Source: an uncultured Collinsella sp.
Lineage (GTDB): Bacteria; Actinomycetota; Coriobacteriia; Coriobacteriales; Coriobacteriaceae
DNA length: 64,000 nucleotides
NCBI GenBank assembly: GCA_900541695.1
Contig: UQKL01000002.1
Span: 62,001 to 126,000 of the forward strand
Direction of reading: 5' to 3'
The notes under the pieces are model-generated. The model saw only the letters and a program-made list of their open reading frames with translations, did no database searches and was not told the DNA's origin. How positions within the stretch are numbered: the first letter of the stretch is position 1; the number at the start of each line of letters is the position of its first letter. This document shows positions 53,136 to 61,960 of the stretch, piece by piece. Position numbers and translations under genes: made by a program.

Positions 53136-54284
53136 TCATTCCCCCTTCCCGATAACGACGTCATTTCCAACGACGGCCGTATCCTTGGTGGTATCGACAG
53201 AGCCGAGCTTCACGCCCTCTTCGACCGTGGAGTTCTCGCCCAAAATAGCGCGGCAGATGTGCGCACCGCTCTTGACGTGCGCGCCCGGCAGCAGCACGGA
53301 GTCCTCGACCACGGCGCGCTCCTCGATGATGACATCGGTCGAAAGGATCGAGTGGCGAGCGGTGCCGTAGATCTTGCAGCCGTTGGAGACCAGGCAATCG
53401 TCCAGGCGGCCGTCCGGGCCAATGTAGTGCGGCGGACGCGTGGTGATGTTGGACATGATGGGGAAGTGCTTGTCGAACAGATCGAACTCGGGGTTGTTGC
53501 CCAGCAGGTCCATCGAGGTCTCGTGGAAGCTGGCGATGGTGCCGACGTCCTTCCAAAAGCCGTGGAACTCGTAGCTGTACAGGCGCTTGCCCTCGCCGAG
53601 CAGCTTGGGGATGATGTCCTTGCCAAAGTCGTGGCTCGAGCGCTGGTCCAGAGCGTCCTCTTCGAGCGCCTCGATCAGCACGTCGGCCGAGAAGATGTAG
53701 ATGCCCATGGACGCGAGGTTCGAATCGGGCTTATCGGGCTTCTCGGTGAACTTGGTGATGCGGCCGTCCTCGGGGTCGGTGGTCAGGATGCCAAAGCGGC
53801 TGGCCTCCTCCCACGGCACGGGCATAACGCTCACCGTGAGGTCGGCGTTATTCTCAATGTGCGTCTTGAGCATCTTGCGGTAGTCCATGCGATACAGGTG
53901 ATCGCCCGAAAGAATCAGGACGTACTTGGGGTCGTTGGCCTTGATGTAGTCGAGGTTCTGCGTAATGGCGTCGGCCGTGCCCGCATACCAGGCGCCGCCG
54001 GTCTGCGTCTCGTACGGCGGCAGGATCGACACACCGCCGTCGCGGCTGTCCAGATCCCATGCCTCGCCGGAGCCCACGTAGGCATGCAGCAGGTAGGGGC
54101 GATACTGCGTCAGAACGCCCACCGTGTCGATGCCCGAGTTGGAGCAGTTGGAGAGCGAAAAGTCGATAATGCGGAACTTGCCACCAAAGCTAACCGCCGG
54201 CTTAGCGATCTTTTGGGTGAGTGCCCCCAATCGGCTGCCCTGTCCTCCTGCGAGGAGCATCGCGATGCATTCTTTCTTACTCAT
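53136..54284 (-). CDS. glgC: Glucose-1-phosphate adenylyltransferase GlgC
   Basis: Makes ADP-glucose, the committed step to glycogen. It has 382 residues. The nucleotide-binding loop is [20 protein letters not shown] (residues 11-30), followed by [36 protein letters not shown] and EKPDKPDS. The C-terminal beta-helix has about five hexapeptide turns. The ATG follows GAAGGAG. Together with GlgD it forms the expected heteromeric pyrophosphorylase. Confidence 0.96.
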   Translation of the reverse strand: MSKKECIAMLLAGGQGSRLGALTQKIAKPAVSFGGKFRIIDFSLSNCSNSGIDTVGVLTQYRPYLLHAYVGSGEAWDLDSRDGGVSILPPYETQTGGAWYAGTADAITQNLDYIKANDPKYVLILSGDHLYRMDYRKMLKTHIENNADLTVSVMPVPWEEASRFGILTTDPEDGRITKFTEKPDKPDSNLASMGIYIFSADVLIEALEEDALDQRSSHDFGKDIIPKLLGEGKRLYSYEFHGFWKDVGTIASFHETSMDLLGNNPEFDLFDKHFPIMSNITTRPPHYIGPDGRLDDCLVSNGCKIYGTARHSILSTDVIIEERAVVEDSVLLPGAHVKSGAHICRAILGENSTVEEGVKLGSVDTTKDTAVVGNDVVIGKGE

Positions 54285-54392
54285 CGATTTCTCCTTCTGT
54301 CATCGATGTTCCTAAACCCATTAGCGACGGGCGCGGCGCAACGTCACGCCCGTCGAGTAATGCCGTGCTGGCATAGGGGAGCTCGCGCGCCT

Positions 54393-56819
54393 TTAAGCGT
54401 GCCAGATCTCGTCGCGGTACTCGCGAATGGTGCGGTCGCTCGAGAACCAGCCGCTCGAGGCGGTGTTGAGCAGCGCCTTGCGGTTCCAGGTCTCCTGGTC
54501 GCCATAGCTGCCGGTGAGCTTCTCCCACGCATCCACGTAGCTGCGGAAGTCTGCCATGACCAGGTCGGGGTCGTTGTTGTTCATGAGCTCGTTGTAGATG
54601 CTCTCAAAGTTGCCCGAAAGGCCGGCAAACGTGTTGTCCTTGAGCTCGTCCATCACGCGGCCCAGGCGCTCGCGATCGTTGTTGAGCGTATCCCAAGCAA
54701 AGTAGTTGTTCGACGCCCAGAGCTGCTCGACCTCGGGGGCGGTTAGGCCAAAGATGGCCTCGTTCTCGCGACCGGCCAGGTCGGCGATCTCGATGTTGGC
54801 GCCGTCGAGGGTACCCAGCGTAATGGCGCCGTTCATCATGAGCTTCATGTTGGACGTGCCCGAAGCCTCCTTGCCGGCCGTGGAAATCTGTTCCGAGATC
54901 TCGGCGGCGGGGTAGATGAGCTGGGCGTTGCTCACGCGGAAGTTGGGGATAAAGCAGACCTTCATGACCTCGTTGACGCGCGGGTCGTTGTTGATGACGT
55001 CGGCCACGGAGTTAATGAGGCGGATAGTCTCCTTGGCAAAGGTGTAGCTCGAGGCAGCCTTGCCGCTAAAGATGAAGGTCGTCGGCGTCACGTGGAAGTT
55101 GGGATTCGCGATGCGACGGTTGTAGATGTCCATCACCTTCATGATGTTCATGAGCTGGCGCTTGTAGGCATGGAAGCGCTTAACCTGAACATCGAAGACG
55201 GTGTTGGGGTCGATGACCAGACCGGTCTCGGCCTTGACGTAGGCGGCCAGGCGCTCCTTGTTGGCGCGCTTGGAGGCACCCACGGCCTTCAGGAACTCGG
55301 TGTCGTTCTGGAACTCCTTGAGCTTCTCCAGCTCAAAGGCGTCCTTGAGCCAGCCGTCGCCAATTGCCTCGGTCACGAGTTTGGCGTAGGTGGGGTTGGC
55401 CTCGGCAAAGAAGCGACGGTGCGAGATGCCGTTGGTTTTGTTGTTGAACTTCTCGGGCGTCAGGGCATAGAAATCCTTGAGCACGATGTTCTTGATGATG
55501 TCGGAGTGGATCTTGGCCACGCCGTTGACGCTGTGGCTGCAGATCACGGACAGGTTGGCCATGCGAATCTCGCCGTCCCACAGGATGGCGGTCTGGCGCA
55601 GACGCTCCTGCCAGCCTTCCTGCGTGGTGTCGAACGACTCGTGCCAACGACGGCTGATCTCGTCGATGATCTGATACACGCGGGGGAGGAGCTTGGAGAA
55701 CGTGCCGATGGGCCACTTCTCCAGAGCCTCGGGCAGGATAGTGTGGTTGGTGTAGCTCACGACCTGCGTCACGATGTTCCAGGCGTCATCCCACTCGAGC
55801 TTCTTCTCGTCGATGAGGATACGCATGAGCTCGGGGCCGCACATGGCGGGGTGGGTGTCGTTGGTATGGATGGCAACAAACTGCGGCAGCAGCTCCCAGT
55901 TCTCTCCATGCTCCTTCTCAAAGGTGTCGAGCAGGCTGTAGATGCCGGCCGAGACAAACAGGTACTCCTGCTTCAGGCGCAGCAGACGGCCGTGCTCGCC
56001 GGCGTCGTTGGGGTAGAGGATGGCGCTGATGGCCTCGGCCTCGGCACGCTCGGCGTCGGCCAGGGCGTAGTCGCCGCGGTTGAAGGCCTCCAGGTCAAAG
56101 TGCTCCTCGACCGGCTCGGCGGCCCATACGCGCAGCTTGTTGACGGTCTCGCCGGCATAGCCCACCACGGGGATGTCATAAGGAACGGCCAGGATATCCT
56201 GCGTGTCCACCGTGCGGTAGAACGTGCGGCCGTTCTCCTCAAAGCCCTCAACATGGCCACCAAACTTAATGGTCACGGCCTTGTCCTGACGACGGACCTC
56301 CCAGGGATAGCCGTGGGTGAGCCACTCGTCGGTGGCCTCGACCTGGCTGCCGTTGACGATCTCCTGCTTAAACAGGCCGTAGCGGTAGCGCATGCCGTTG
56401 CCGTAGCCGGCAATGCCCTCGGCTGCCATGGAATCCAGGAAGCATGCGGCCAGACGGCCCAGGCCACCGTTGCCCAGGGCCGGATCGGGCTCCTGGTTCT
56501 CGATGACGGACAGGTCAAAGCCCATGTCGTCGAGCGCCTCGGCGACCATGTCGCGCACGCCAAAGTTGAGCAGGTAGTTGTCAAGCAGGCGGCCGATCAA
56601 AAACTCGATCGAGAAGTAGTACACGCGCTTCTTGCCCTCGGCGGTGACGCGGGCGTCGCTCTTGGTGGCAACGGTGCGTGCCTTCTCGGCCACGAGCTTG
56701 GCCAGGGCGTTAAAGCGGTCCAGGTCGCTGGCGGCCTCGACGCTCTTGCCGCTGATGCTCATGACGGCATCGCGATAGAGCTCGGTAAACTCCTGCTTGT
56801 TGTCGAAGATCTTATTCAT
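54393..56819 (-). CDS. glgP: Glycogen/maltodextrin phosphorylase
   Basis: Releases glucose-1-phosphate from glycogen ends. It has 808 residues (family about 800-830). The PLP lysine lies in EASGTSNMKLMMNGAITLGTLDG. GNGGLGRLAACFLDSMA is the conserved N-terminal loop and FHAYKRQLMNIM the phosphate-site region. The ATG follows GAAAGGAACG. It is located between glgB and glgC in one direction, so synthesis and breakdown enzymes are encoded together, with balance presumably set at enzyme level. Confidence 0.97.
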   Translation of the reverse strand: MNKIFDNKQEFTELYRDAVMSISGKSVEAASDLDRFNALAKLVAEKARTVATKSDARVTAEGKKRVYYFSIEFLIGRLLDNYLLNFGVRDMVAEALDDMGFDLSVIENQEPDPALGNGGLGRLAACFLDSMAAEGIAGYGNGMRYRYGLFKQEIVNGSQVEATDEWLTHGYPWEVRRQDKAVTIKFGGHVEGFEENGRTFYRTVDTQDILAVPYDIPVVGYAGETVNKLRVWAAEPVEEHFDLEAFNRGDYALADAERAEAEAISAILYPNDAGEHGRLLRLKQEYLFVSAGIYSLLDTFEKEHGENWELLPQFVAIHTNDTHPAMCGPELMRILIDEKKLEWDDAWNIVTQVVSYTNHTILPEALEKWPIGTFSKLLPRVYQIIDEISRRWHESFDTTQEGWQERLRQTAILWDGEIRMANLSVICSHSVNGVAKIHSDIIKNIVLKDFYALTPEKFNNKTNGISHRRFFAEANPTYAKLVTEAIGDGWLKDAFELEKLKEFQNDTEFLKAVGASKRANKERLAAYVKAETGLVIDPNTVFDVQVKRFHAYKRQLMNIMKVMDIYNRRIANPNFHVTPTTFIFSGKAASSYTFAKETIRLINSVADVINNDPRVNEVMKVCFIPNFRVSNAQLIYPAAEISEQISTAGKEASGTSNMKLMMNGAITLGTLDGANIEIADLAGRENEAIFGLTAPEVEQLWASNNYFAWDTLNNDRERLGRVMDELKDNTFAGLSGNFESIYNELMNNNDPDLVMADFRSYVDAWEKLTGSYGDQETWNRKALLNTASSGWFSSDRTIREYRDEIWHA

Positions 56820-56913
56820 ACGTTCCTTTCCCCCGGGGATGTTTCTCCCGGAACGGTTATGACTTGTATCCTACGCCTCGGCGAGGCGGGTAATTACAGC
56901 TGTAACGGCTTTG

Positions 56914-59199
56914 TTACGCATCCTTGGCGGACGACTTAACAGAAGCAGCCTTGGCCTTGGTGGCGGCCTTTTTGGCAGCCGGCTTCTTGGTCGCGGTAGC
57001 CTTAGCAGCGGGCTTTGCGGCGGTCTTGGCCTTGGCTTTGGCTTTGGTCGTCGTAGCCTTCGTCTTAGCCGGAGCCTTCTTAGCAGCCGCAGGCTTGGGC
57101 TTCACCGAAGACGCACGTTTGCGCATCGTCTTCTTGGGCTCCTCAACCACGGGCGGCTTATAGCTGCTGGGACCGCGGCGCTTAAGCACCACGCCTGCCA
57201 GGCCGGGCACCTTGATCTCAATAGAGTCCATCTGCCCGTTCCAGGGATAGGGCTCGCTCGAGCAGGTGTAGGGCTCCTCACCGGCGTATCCGCTGCCGCC
57301 AAACTCGGGACGGTCAGAATCGAAGATGACCTCCCAGTCGCCCTCGCGCGGCACGCCCACGCGGAAGCTCTCGTAGCTCGCCGGGTCAAAGTTGATCAGG
57401 ATCACCAGGTCGTCGTCGATGTCCTCGCCCTGGCGCACAAAGCTCACGATGGACTGCTTGGAGTTGTCCGCATCGATCCAGGTAAATCCGTCGTCGGTAT
57501 AGCCGCGCTCGTACAGAGCGGGCTCGGCGGTGTACAGGTGGTTGAGCGCCTTGATAAACGCCTGATGATGCTTGTGGGTCTCGTACTCCTCGGTCAGGAA
57601 CCACTGGATGGACTCGTAATAGCGCCACTCAATAAACTGGCCGATCTCGTTGCCCATAAAGTTGAGCTTGGCGCCGGGGTGCGTCATCTGGTAGAAGGCC
57701 AGCGTGCGCAGGCCGGCAAACTGGCGCCACCAGTCGCCCGGCATGCGGCCGATGAGCGAGCACTTGCCGTGCACGACCTCGTCGTGGCTGAGTGGACAAA
57801 TAAAGTTCTCGGTAAAGGCATACATAATGGAGAACGTGAGCAGCCCGTGGTTGCCGGGGCGCCACGGAAAATCGGTCTGCATGTAGTGCAGGGTGTCATT
57901 CATCCAGCCCATGTCCCACTTGTAGTGGAAGCCCAAGCCGCCATCCTGCGGCGGATAGGTCACGAGCGGCCACGCAGTGGACTCCTCGGCCATCATCATC
58001 ACGTCGGGGTAGTGCGCCTCCACGGCGCAGTTGACCTGGCGAATAAACGCGCTGGCGTCCAGATCCTCCTCGGTACCGTACTTGTTGAACTTCTTTTGGC
58101 CGGGATCATCAATGCCAAAGTTGAGGTACAGCATGCTGGATACGCCGTCCATGCGAATACCGTCCACGTGGAAGTTCTCGAGCCAGTACAGCACGTTTGA
58201 GACCAGGAAGGAGCGGACCTCGCCGCGAGCGAAGTCAAACTTGTGCGTGCCCCAGTTGGGGTGAATCTCGTGCTCAAACAGCATGTGGCCGTTAAAGGTA
58301 GCAAGGCCGTGGGAGTCGGCGCAAAAACCGCCGGGCACCCAGTCCATGATCACGCCAATGCCTGCCTCGTGGCATGCATCGATAAAGTGCATGAGCTGCT
58401 GCGGGGTGCCGTAGCGTGACGTGGCGGCGTAGTAGCCGGTCGTCTGGTAGCCCCAGGAGCCATCGAAGGGATGCTCCATAAGCGGCATGACCTCGATATG
58501 CGTGTAGCCCATGTCGCGGACGTAGTCCACGAGCTCCACCGACAGGTCGTCATAGGTGTAAAACTCACCGCGCTGCGCGGGGAAGGGATCCATGGGGCCG
58601 GGGTAATTGCCGTACTCGTCGGGTTCGCCCTGCGGCGCGTCGCCGTGGCGCTTCCACGATCCAATATGCACCTCGTAGATGTTAAGGGGCTGCGACATGT
58701 GATTGTGGCCGGCGCGGCGCTTGAGCCACGCGGCGTCGTTCCACTGGTAGCCATCGAGGGTCCACAGCGCGCTCGCCGTCCCCGGAGGGCACTCGGCCTT
58801 AAAGGCGTACGGATCGGCCTTGTAGAGCTTTTCGCCCTCGTTGGTCTCGATGAGATATTTATAGAGCTGACCCTGCTCGGCGCCAGGAATAAAGCCTTCC
58901 CAAATAGAGCTCGTATGCACGGGCACCAGCGGGTTGGCCTGCTCATCCCAGTCGTTAAATTCACCAATGACATGAACGCTCTTTACGTCGGGAGCCCAAA
59001 CGCAAAAACGCCAGCCGCGCGTACGGTTCTGCGTGTCGGGGTGCGCGCCCATCTTTTCCCAGCTGCGCTCCCACGTACCGATGCCAAACAGATAGACATC
59101 GTCTTTGGTGAGCTCCGGCGCGTGCGGGGCGGCTTTACGGGTAGCAGGCTTTTTGGTTGCTGGCTTTAGCTTTGTATCGCTCACGTTTGATCCCATCAT
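56914..59199 (-). CDS. glgB: 1,4-alpha-glucan branching enzyme with basic Lys/Ala-rich tails
   Basis: Introduces alpha-1,6 branches into glycogen. I take ATG 59199 (761 residues); GTG 59184 is an alternative, and the longest frame has no support. After a short basic N-terminus (LKPATKKPATRKAAPH), the CBM48 domain begins near 30 (DVYLFGIGTWERSWEKMGAH). The GH13 barrel has the nucleophile in GIRMDGVSSML, acid/base in MMAEESTAWP and transition-state Asp in LSHDEVVHGK. The all-beta C-domain ends near 670 (VVLKRRGPSSY). About 87 more residues form a Lys/Ala/Thr-rich tail (for example KAPAKTKATTTKAKAKAK), of the same style as that of GlgA. Confidence 0.94.
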   Translation of the reverse strand: MMGSNVSDTKLKPATKKPATRKAAPHAPELTKDDVYLFGIGTWERSWEKMGAHPDTQNRTRGWRFCVWAPDVKSVHVIGEFNDWDEQANPLVPVHTSSIWEGFIPGAEQGQLYKYLIETNEGEKLYKADPYAFKAECPPGTASALWTLDGYQWNDAAWLKRRAGHNHMSQPLNIYEVHIGSWKRHGDAPQGEPDEYGNYPGPMDPFPAQRGEFYTYDDLSVELVDYVRDMGYTHIEVMPLMEHPFDGSWGYQTTGYYAATSRYGTPQQLMHFIDACHEAGIGVIMDWVPGGFCADSHGLATFNGHMLFEHEIHPNWGTHKFDFARGEVRSFLVSNVLYWLENFHVDGIRMDGVSSMLYLNFGIDDPGQKKFNKYGTEEDLDASAFIRQVNCAVEAHYPDVMMMAEESTAWPLVTYPPQDGGLGFHYKWDMGWMNDTLHYMQTDFPWRPGNHGLLTFSIMYAFTENFICPLSHDEVVHGKCSLIGRMPGDWWRQFAGLRTLAFYQMTHPGAKLNFMGNEIGQFIEWRYYESIQWFLTEEYETHKHHQAFIKALNHLYTAEPALYERGYTDDGFTWIDADNSKQSIVSFVRQGEDIDDDLVILINFDPASYESFRVGVPREGDWEVIFDSDRPEFGGSGYAGEEPYTCSSEPYPWNGQMDSIEIKVPGLAGVVLKRRGPSSYKPPVVEEPKKTMRKRASSVKPKPAAAKKAPAKTKATTTKAKAKAKTAAKPAAKATATKKPAAKKAATKAKAASVKSSAKDA

Positions 59200-59420
59200 G
59201 ACGCGGCAGCGTGTTGCCTTGGTGACTAGATGCGAAAGGTCCAAGGCTGCACGAATCGAAGGGACGGCGATAGTTCTATGATTCGTTCCACCTCGCGTGC
59301 TCGGTGGAACTTTCGGCAAAAACTACGATAACACCTGTACGTTAGTTTTATGAACGAAAGTGGATTTGCGATGGCGTTTAATCGGTAAGCGCCATGTTTA
59401 TACCACTGGCAGAATTGCGA
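59200..59420. other. Upstream region of glgB
   Basis: The first part of the 331-base divergent spacer between glgB and the HAD gene (59200-59530). It holds a dyad GTTCCACC-n10-GGTGGAAC (59285-59310), which could be a hairpin in the glgB leader or a protein site. No gene is seen. Confidence 0.5.
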
Positions 59421-59508
59421 TGGTAAAACTCTTGACAGCTTTACCAATTAGGGTTTCTAGATTGTTAGGTTTACGTTTGGTAAAACGTTTTTAGCAGGTT
59501 GTTTACCA
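59421..59508 (+). promoter_or_regulatory. Promoter with two TGGTAAA...TTTACCA inverted repeats
   Basis: TGGTAAA at 59421-59427 and 59478-59484, and TTTACCA at 59440-59446 and 59502-59508, make two dyads. A perfect TTGACA (59432-59437) lies inside the first, and TCTAGA (59456-59461) is a possible -10 at 18 bases. A repressor bound here would block the promoter of the HAD gene and could act on glgB too. Confidence 0.6.
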
Positions 59509-59530
59509 TTTGACATCGAAAGGCTCGTTT

Positions 59531-60220
59531 ATGGACCGCATCGCTGCCCCAAGTGTTGCTTTTATTTTCGATTGCGACGGCACGCTGGTTAATAGCACCC
59601 CCGTTTGGGCCTATGCCCAGCCCGAGTTATTGCACCGCCACGGGGTTGACGTGACGGTCGACGATTTTGCCCAGTTTGAGCATTTGTCGCTGGAGGACGA
59701 GTGCCAGGCCTACCACGACACGTGGGGCATTGGCGCGAATGGTGAGGAGCTGTATCGTGAGCTTGGCGAGATTTTGATCGATGGGTACTCCAAGGTGCCG
59801 CCGCGTGAGGGGCTCCTGGCATTTTTGAAGCAGGCGCAGGAGGCCGGTGTTGCCATGTGCGTTGCCACGTCCACGCCGGCCGAGCTGGTTACGTCTGCGC
59901 TTGCGGGCGCCGGGCTAAATACCTACATGGAGTTTATGACCACCACGGGCGAGGCCGGGCGCTCTAAGCAGTTCCCCGATGTGTACGAGCTGGCGCTGCA
60001 CCGTCTGGAGGAGCGCCATGGGCACAAGTTTGAGCGCGCGTGGGTGTTTGAGGACGCCGTCTTTGGCCTAAAGAGCTCTGGCACCGCCGGCTTTAAGCGC
60101 GTGGGTATTTATGACCCGCACGGCCGTATGGAGCGTGATGAGGTTCGCGACAACTGCGAGATCTTTATCGATAGTTATGAGGACCTGGACCTGGCCCGCG
60201 TGCTTTCGTTTGAGGGATAG
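59531..60220 (+). CDS. HAD-superfamily hydrolase, beta-phosphoglucomutase-like (subfamily IA)
   Basis: A 229-residue phosphatase or phosphomutase. Motif I is FIFDCDGTLVNSTPVW (both catalytic Asp), motif II is VATSTPAELV, the motif III Lys is near GRSKQFPD, and motif IV is VFEDAVFGLKSS. The cap domain is four-helical (about 17-85). ATG 59531 follows GAAAGG. Location beside the glycogen cluster and under the TGGTAAA boxes suggests a sugar phosphate substrate, but beta-phosphoglucomutase-specific cap residues cannot be confirmed by eye. Confidence 0.88.
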   Translation: MDRIAAPSVAFIFDCDGTLVNSTPVWAYAQPELLHRHGVDVTVDDFAQFEHLSLEDECQAYHDTWGIGANGEELYRELGEILIDGYSKVPPREGLLAFLKQAQEAGVAMCVATSTPAELVTSALAGAGLNTYMEFMTTTGEAGRSKQFPDVYELALHRLEERHGHKFERAWVFEDAVFGLKSSGTAGFKRVGIYDPHGRMERDEVRDNCEIFIDSYEDLDLARVLSFEG

Positions 60221-60229
60221 GCGAGAGCT

Positions 60230-60871
60230 GTGGCTTGCAAGGTATTAGTGGTGTGTGGCTCGCCCGTGGTGGCGAGCGCGGATCTGCTACGTCAGCTGGC
60301 GGGGGAGTGCGGCCACGTTGTCGCCGTGGACCGCGGGCTCGACGCGCTTTTGGGCGCCGGCCTGGGCTGCGATGTGTATGTGGGGGATGCCGACACGGTG
60401 AGCGACGCGGGTCGCGCGCTGGTCGATGCCGCTACCGACTTTGAAGTTGAACGCCATGACCCGTACAAGGACTATACCGATCTGGCGCTGGCGCTCGATT
60501 CCGTCCGTCGTCGCTGGCCGGGTGCCGAGGTGGTTGCGACCTGCGCCACCGGCGGCCGTCCTGACATGGCCCTTTCCGTACTGGGGCTGCTCGCGGGCTA
60601 CGAGGACGCCCCCGTCTGGATTGCCGAGGACAAGGTAGTCGCCCGCATCCTTCACGCAGGCAAATCGTGGACCATCGAGGGCGCCGAAGGCAAAACCTTC
60701 TCCATCATCGCCATAGCCCCCAACACCAAGGTGAGCGAACACGGCCTAGAGTGGGAACTAGACCACGCCCCGCTAGGTTTGTTAGCCGACACGGGCATCT
60801 CTAATGTCGTCAGGAAAACGGCCAAAATCCAAGTCCACCAAGGCATCGCGATCGCCTACCTCTACAAGTAA
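60230..60871 (+). CDS. Thiamine diphosphokinase
   Basis: Transfers pyrophosphate from ATP to thiamine, giving thiamine diphosphate. It has 213 residues from GTG 60230, nine bases after the HAD stop. The catalytic domain has AVDRGLDALLGAG, VYVGDADTVSD and DPYKDYTDLALALD, the Asp motifs that hold Mg-ATP. CATGGRPDMAL matches the GxxGxRxDH-type loop, with Met in place of the usual His. The C-terminal beta-domain is complete. No TPP riboswitch is visible before it. Confidence 0.9.
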   Translation: MACKVLVVCGSPVVASADLLRQLAGECGHVVAVDRGLDALLGAGLGCDVYVGDADTVSDAGRALVDAATDFEVERHDPYKDYTDLALALDSVRRRWPGAEVVATCATGGRPDMALSVLGLLAGYEDAPVWIAEDKVVARILHAGKSWTIEGAEGKTFSIIAIAPNTKVSEHGLEWELDHAPLGLLADTGISNVVRKTAKIQVHQGIAIAYLYK

Positions 60872-60885
60872 GGCATCGCCGCGTG

Positions 60886-61017
60886 AGGGTTTTATCGGGA
60901 CGGGGCAGAAATAATCGCCTAGCAAGTGTTTAACCGTCCCATCAGGGTTTTATCGGGACGGTGGATAGAAATAATCGCTCGAAGAGTGATTATTTCTGCC
61001 CCGTCCCAGGAAAACCC
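60886..61017. repeat. Intergenic element with duplicated left arm and one right arm
   Basis: GGGTTTTATCGGGACGG... appears at 60886-60918 and again at 60944-60978, and its complement at 60986-61017 (GATTATTTCTGCCCCGTCCC). The right arm matches the first, more distant copy best, although the second copy lies only seven bases away. It looks like a hairpin element whose left half has been duplicated. Confidence 0.85.
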
Positions 61018-61048
61018 GTAAGGCAGGGCAACAACCCAAAAAAAGTCC

Positions 61049-61077
61049 TTGCATCCCCGCAAACATTCCCCTATAGT
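61049..61077 (+). promoter_or_regulatory. Promoter of tRNA-Ala
   Basis: TTGCAT (61049-61054) and TATAGT (61072-61077) with a 17-base spacer, 13 bases before the tRNA. Confidence 0.78.
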
Positions 61078-61090
61078 ACTACCTCGTCAC

Positions 61091-61166
61091 GGGGGCGTAG
61101 CTCAGCTGGGAGAGCGCTTGACTGGCAGTCAAGAGGTCAGGGGTTCGATTCCCCTCGTCTCCACCA
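61091..61166 (+). tRNA. tRNA-Ala (GGC)
   Basis: A 76-base cloverleaf with CCA encoded. The acceptor GGGGGCG pairs with CGTCTCC and includes the G3-U70 pair that identifies tRNA-Ala. The anticodon stem CTTGA/TCAAG holds loop CTGGCAG, anticodon GGC (codon GCC). GCC is a very frequent codon in the genes here. Confidence 0.95.
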
Positions 61167-61178
61167 CCGTGAATGCAG

Positions 61179-61206
61179 AGCCTCTGGGAATCCGGAGGCT
61201 TTTTTC
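61179..61206 (+). terminator. Terminator of tRNA-Ala
   Basis: AGCCTC pairs with GAGGCT (with inner CTG/CGG extension) and is followed by TTTTTT. Confidence 0.82.
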
Positions 61207-61485
61207 ATATGAAGCCACCGCGCAAACCAAAGTGACGCCACACCAGCACCCACACCCAAAAAAGTTGCGCAATTTATTTCCCACTTCTGTACATAGTTTG
61301 TTAACCCAGCATAATTCCTTTTTGCATTTCCCGCCGTCAGCGTTGTAGCTCGGGCGGTGCGTGCCAACAACTACACCCGCATAAACCTGCGTCAATGTGA
61401 ACAAGTTTGCAAAATAACTCCCTTAAGCACTGCAAATGAACGATATGTTGCCGCGCGCGGTCTAAATCGGTTTCGAGCCGCCTTG

Positions 61486-61494
61486 TGCTAGGAT
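61486..61494 (+). promoter_or_regulatory. Candidate extended -10 promoter of the polysaccharide leader
   Basis: TGCTAGGAT (61486-61494) is an extended -10 without a clear -35, at the start of a gene-free stretch of about 470 bases before the LoaP-like gene. Confidence 0.4.
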
Positions 61495-61960
61495 ATCTAT
61501 CGTTACATGGGTTCAACTGCGCTCACGGCTTAACCGGTCGCGAAGCACAGGGCAGATCAGCATCCGGTCGTAACGGCGGTGCCAGAAAAACCACGAGCTC
61601 CAATAGCTTCGTCATGCGTATCTCGTCGAATGACTTTGTTTTTGTCTATGTGCAAGCTGTTCATTCGATTCGACATTTCATGACAAATCGCAGCAGTCCT
61701 ACAGCTGCCTGCGTGCGCTCCAGTTTTGTTCCCGCTTGACTGGATCGCACGCAGCCAGCTGGAGCCGCGGTCATTTTTGCGATACACGTCCGCGTCTCTA
61801 GCCACTGCGCCTATACATACCGTTCACGGTGGGGCAGAGCCACGTGCTTGTCTGACTGGGCTCAGGGTTTGAATATGGAGCGCCTTCGCGCACAAGCGCC
61901 CTGGCGAAGCCATACCCAAACCCCGTGAGCCACACGTAAGACAGCAAGGGGGTGGTGCTC
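61495..61960 (+). ncRNA. Long structured 5' leader of the polysaccharide operon
   Basis: No credible gene lies between tRNA-Ala and the LoaP-like gene. The region contains two large hairpins. Hairpin 1 pairs 61702-61723 with 61740-61761 (20 of 22 positions, CTGCGTGCG core, 16-base loop). Hairpin 2 pairs 61859-61889 with 61903-61931 in segments (GGCTCA/TGAGCC, GGGTTTG/CAAACCC, TATGG/CCATA, CTTCGC/GCGAAG). LoaP proteins are known to act on an RNA hairpin in the leader of their operon. Hairpin 1 is the best candidate here by inference. Confidence 0.6.

Noticed and set aside
55092..56939. A 615-residue frame antisense to glgP
   Set aside because: A shadow of codon bias; GlgP has full catalytic motifs on the minus strand.
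61575..61583. GGCGGTGCC resembling the RfaH ops element (GGCGGTAGC)
   Set aside because: Two mismatches in nine and RfaH is a proteobacterial factor. The neighbouring gene is LoaP-like, which uses hairpins instead.
61485..61739. An 84-residue frame in the polysaccharide leader
   Set aside because: No Shine-Dalgarno, atypical composition, and it overlaps a strong hairpin. Better explained as structured leader RNA.
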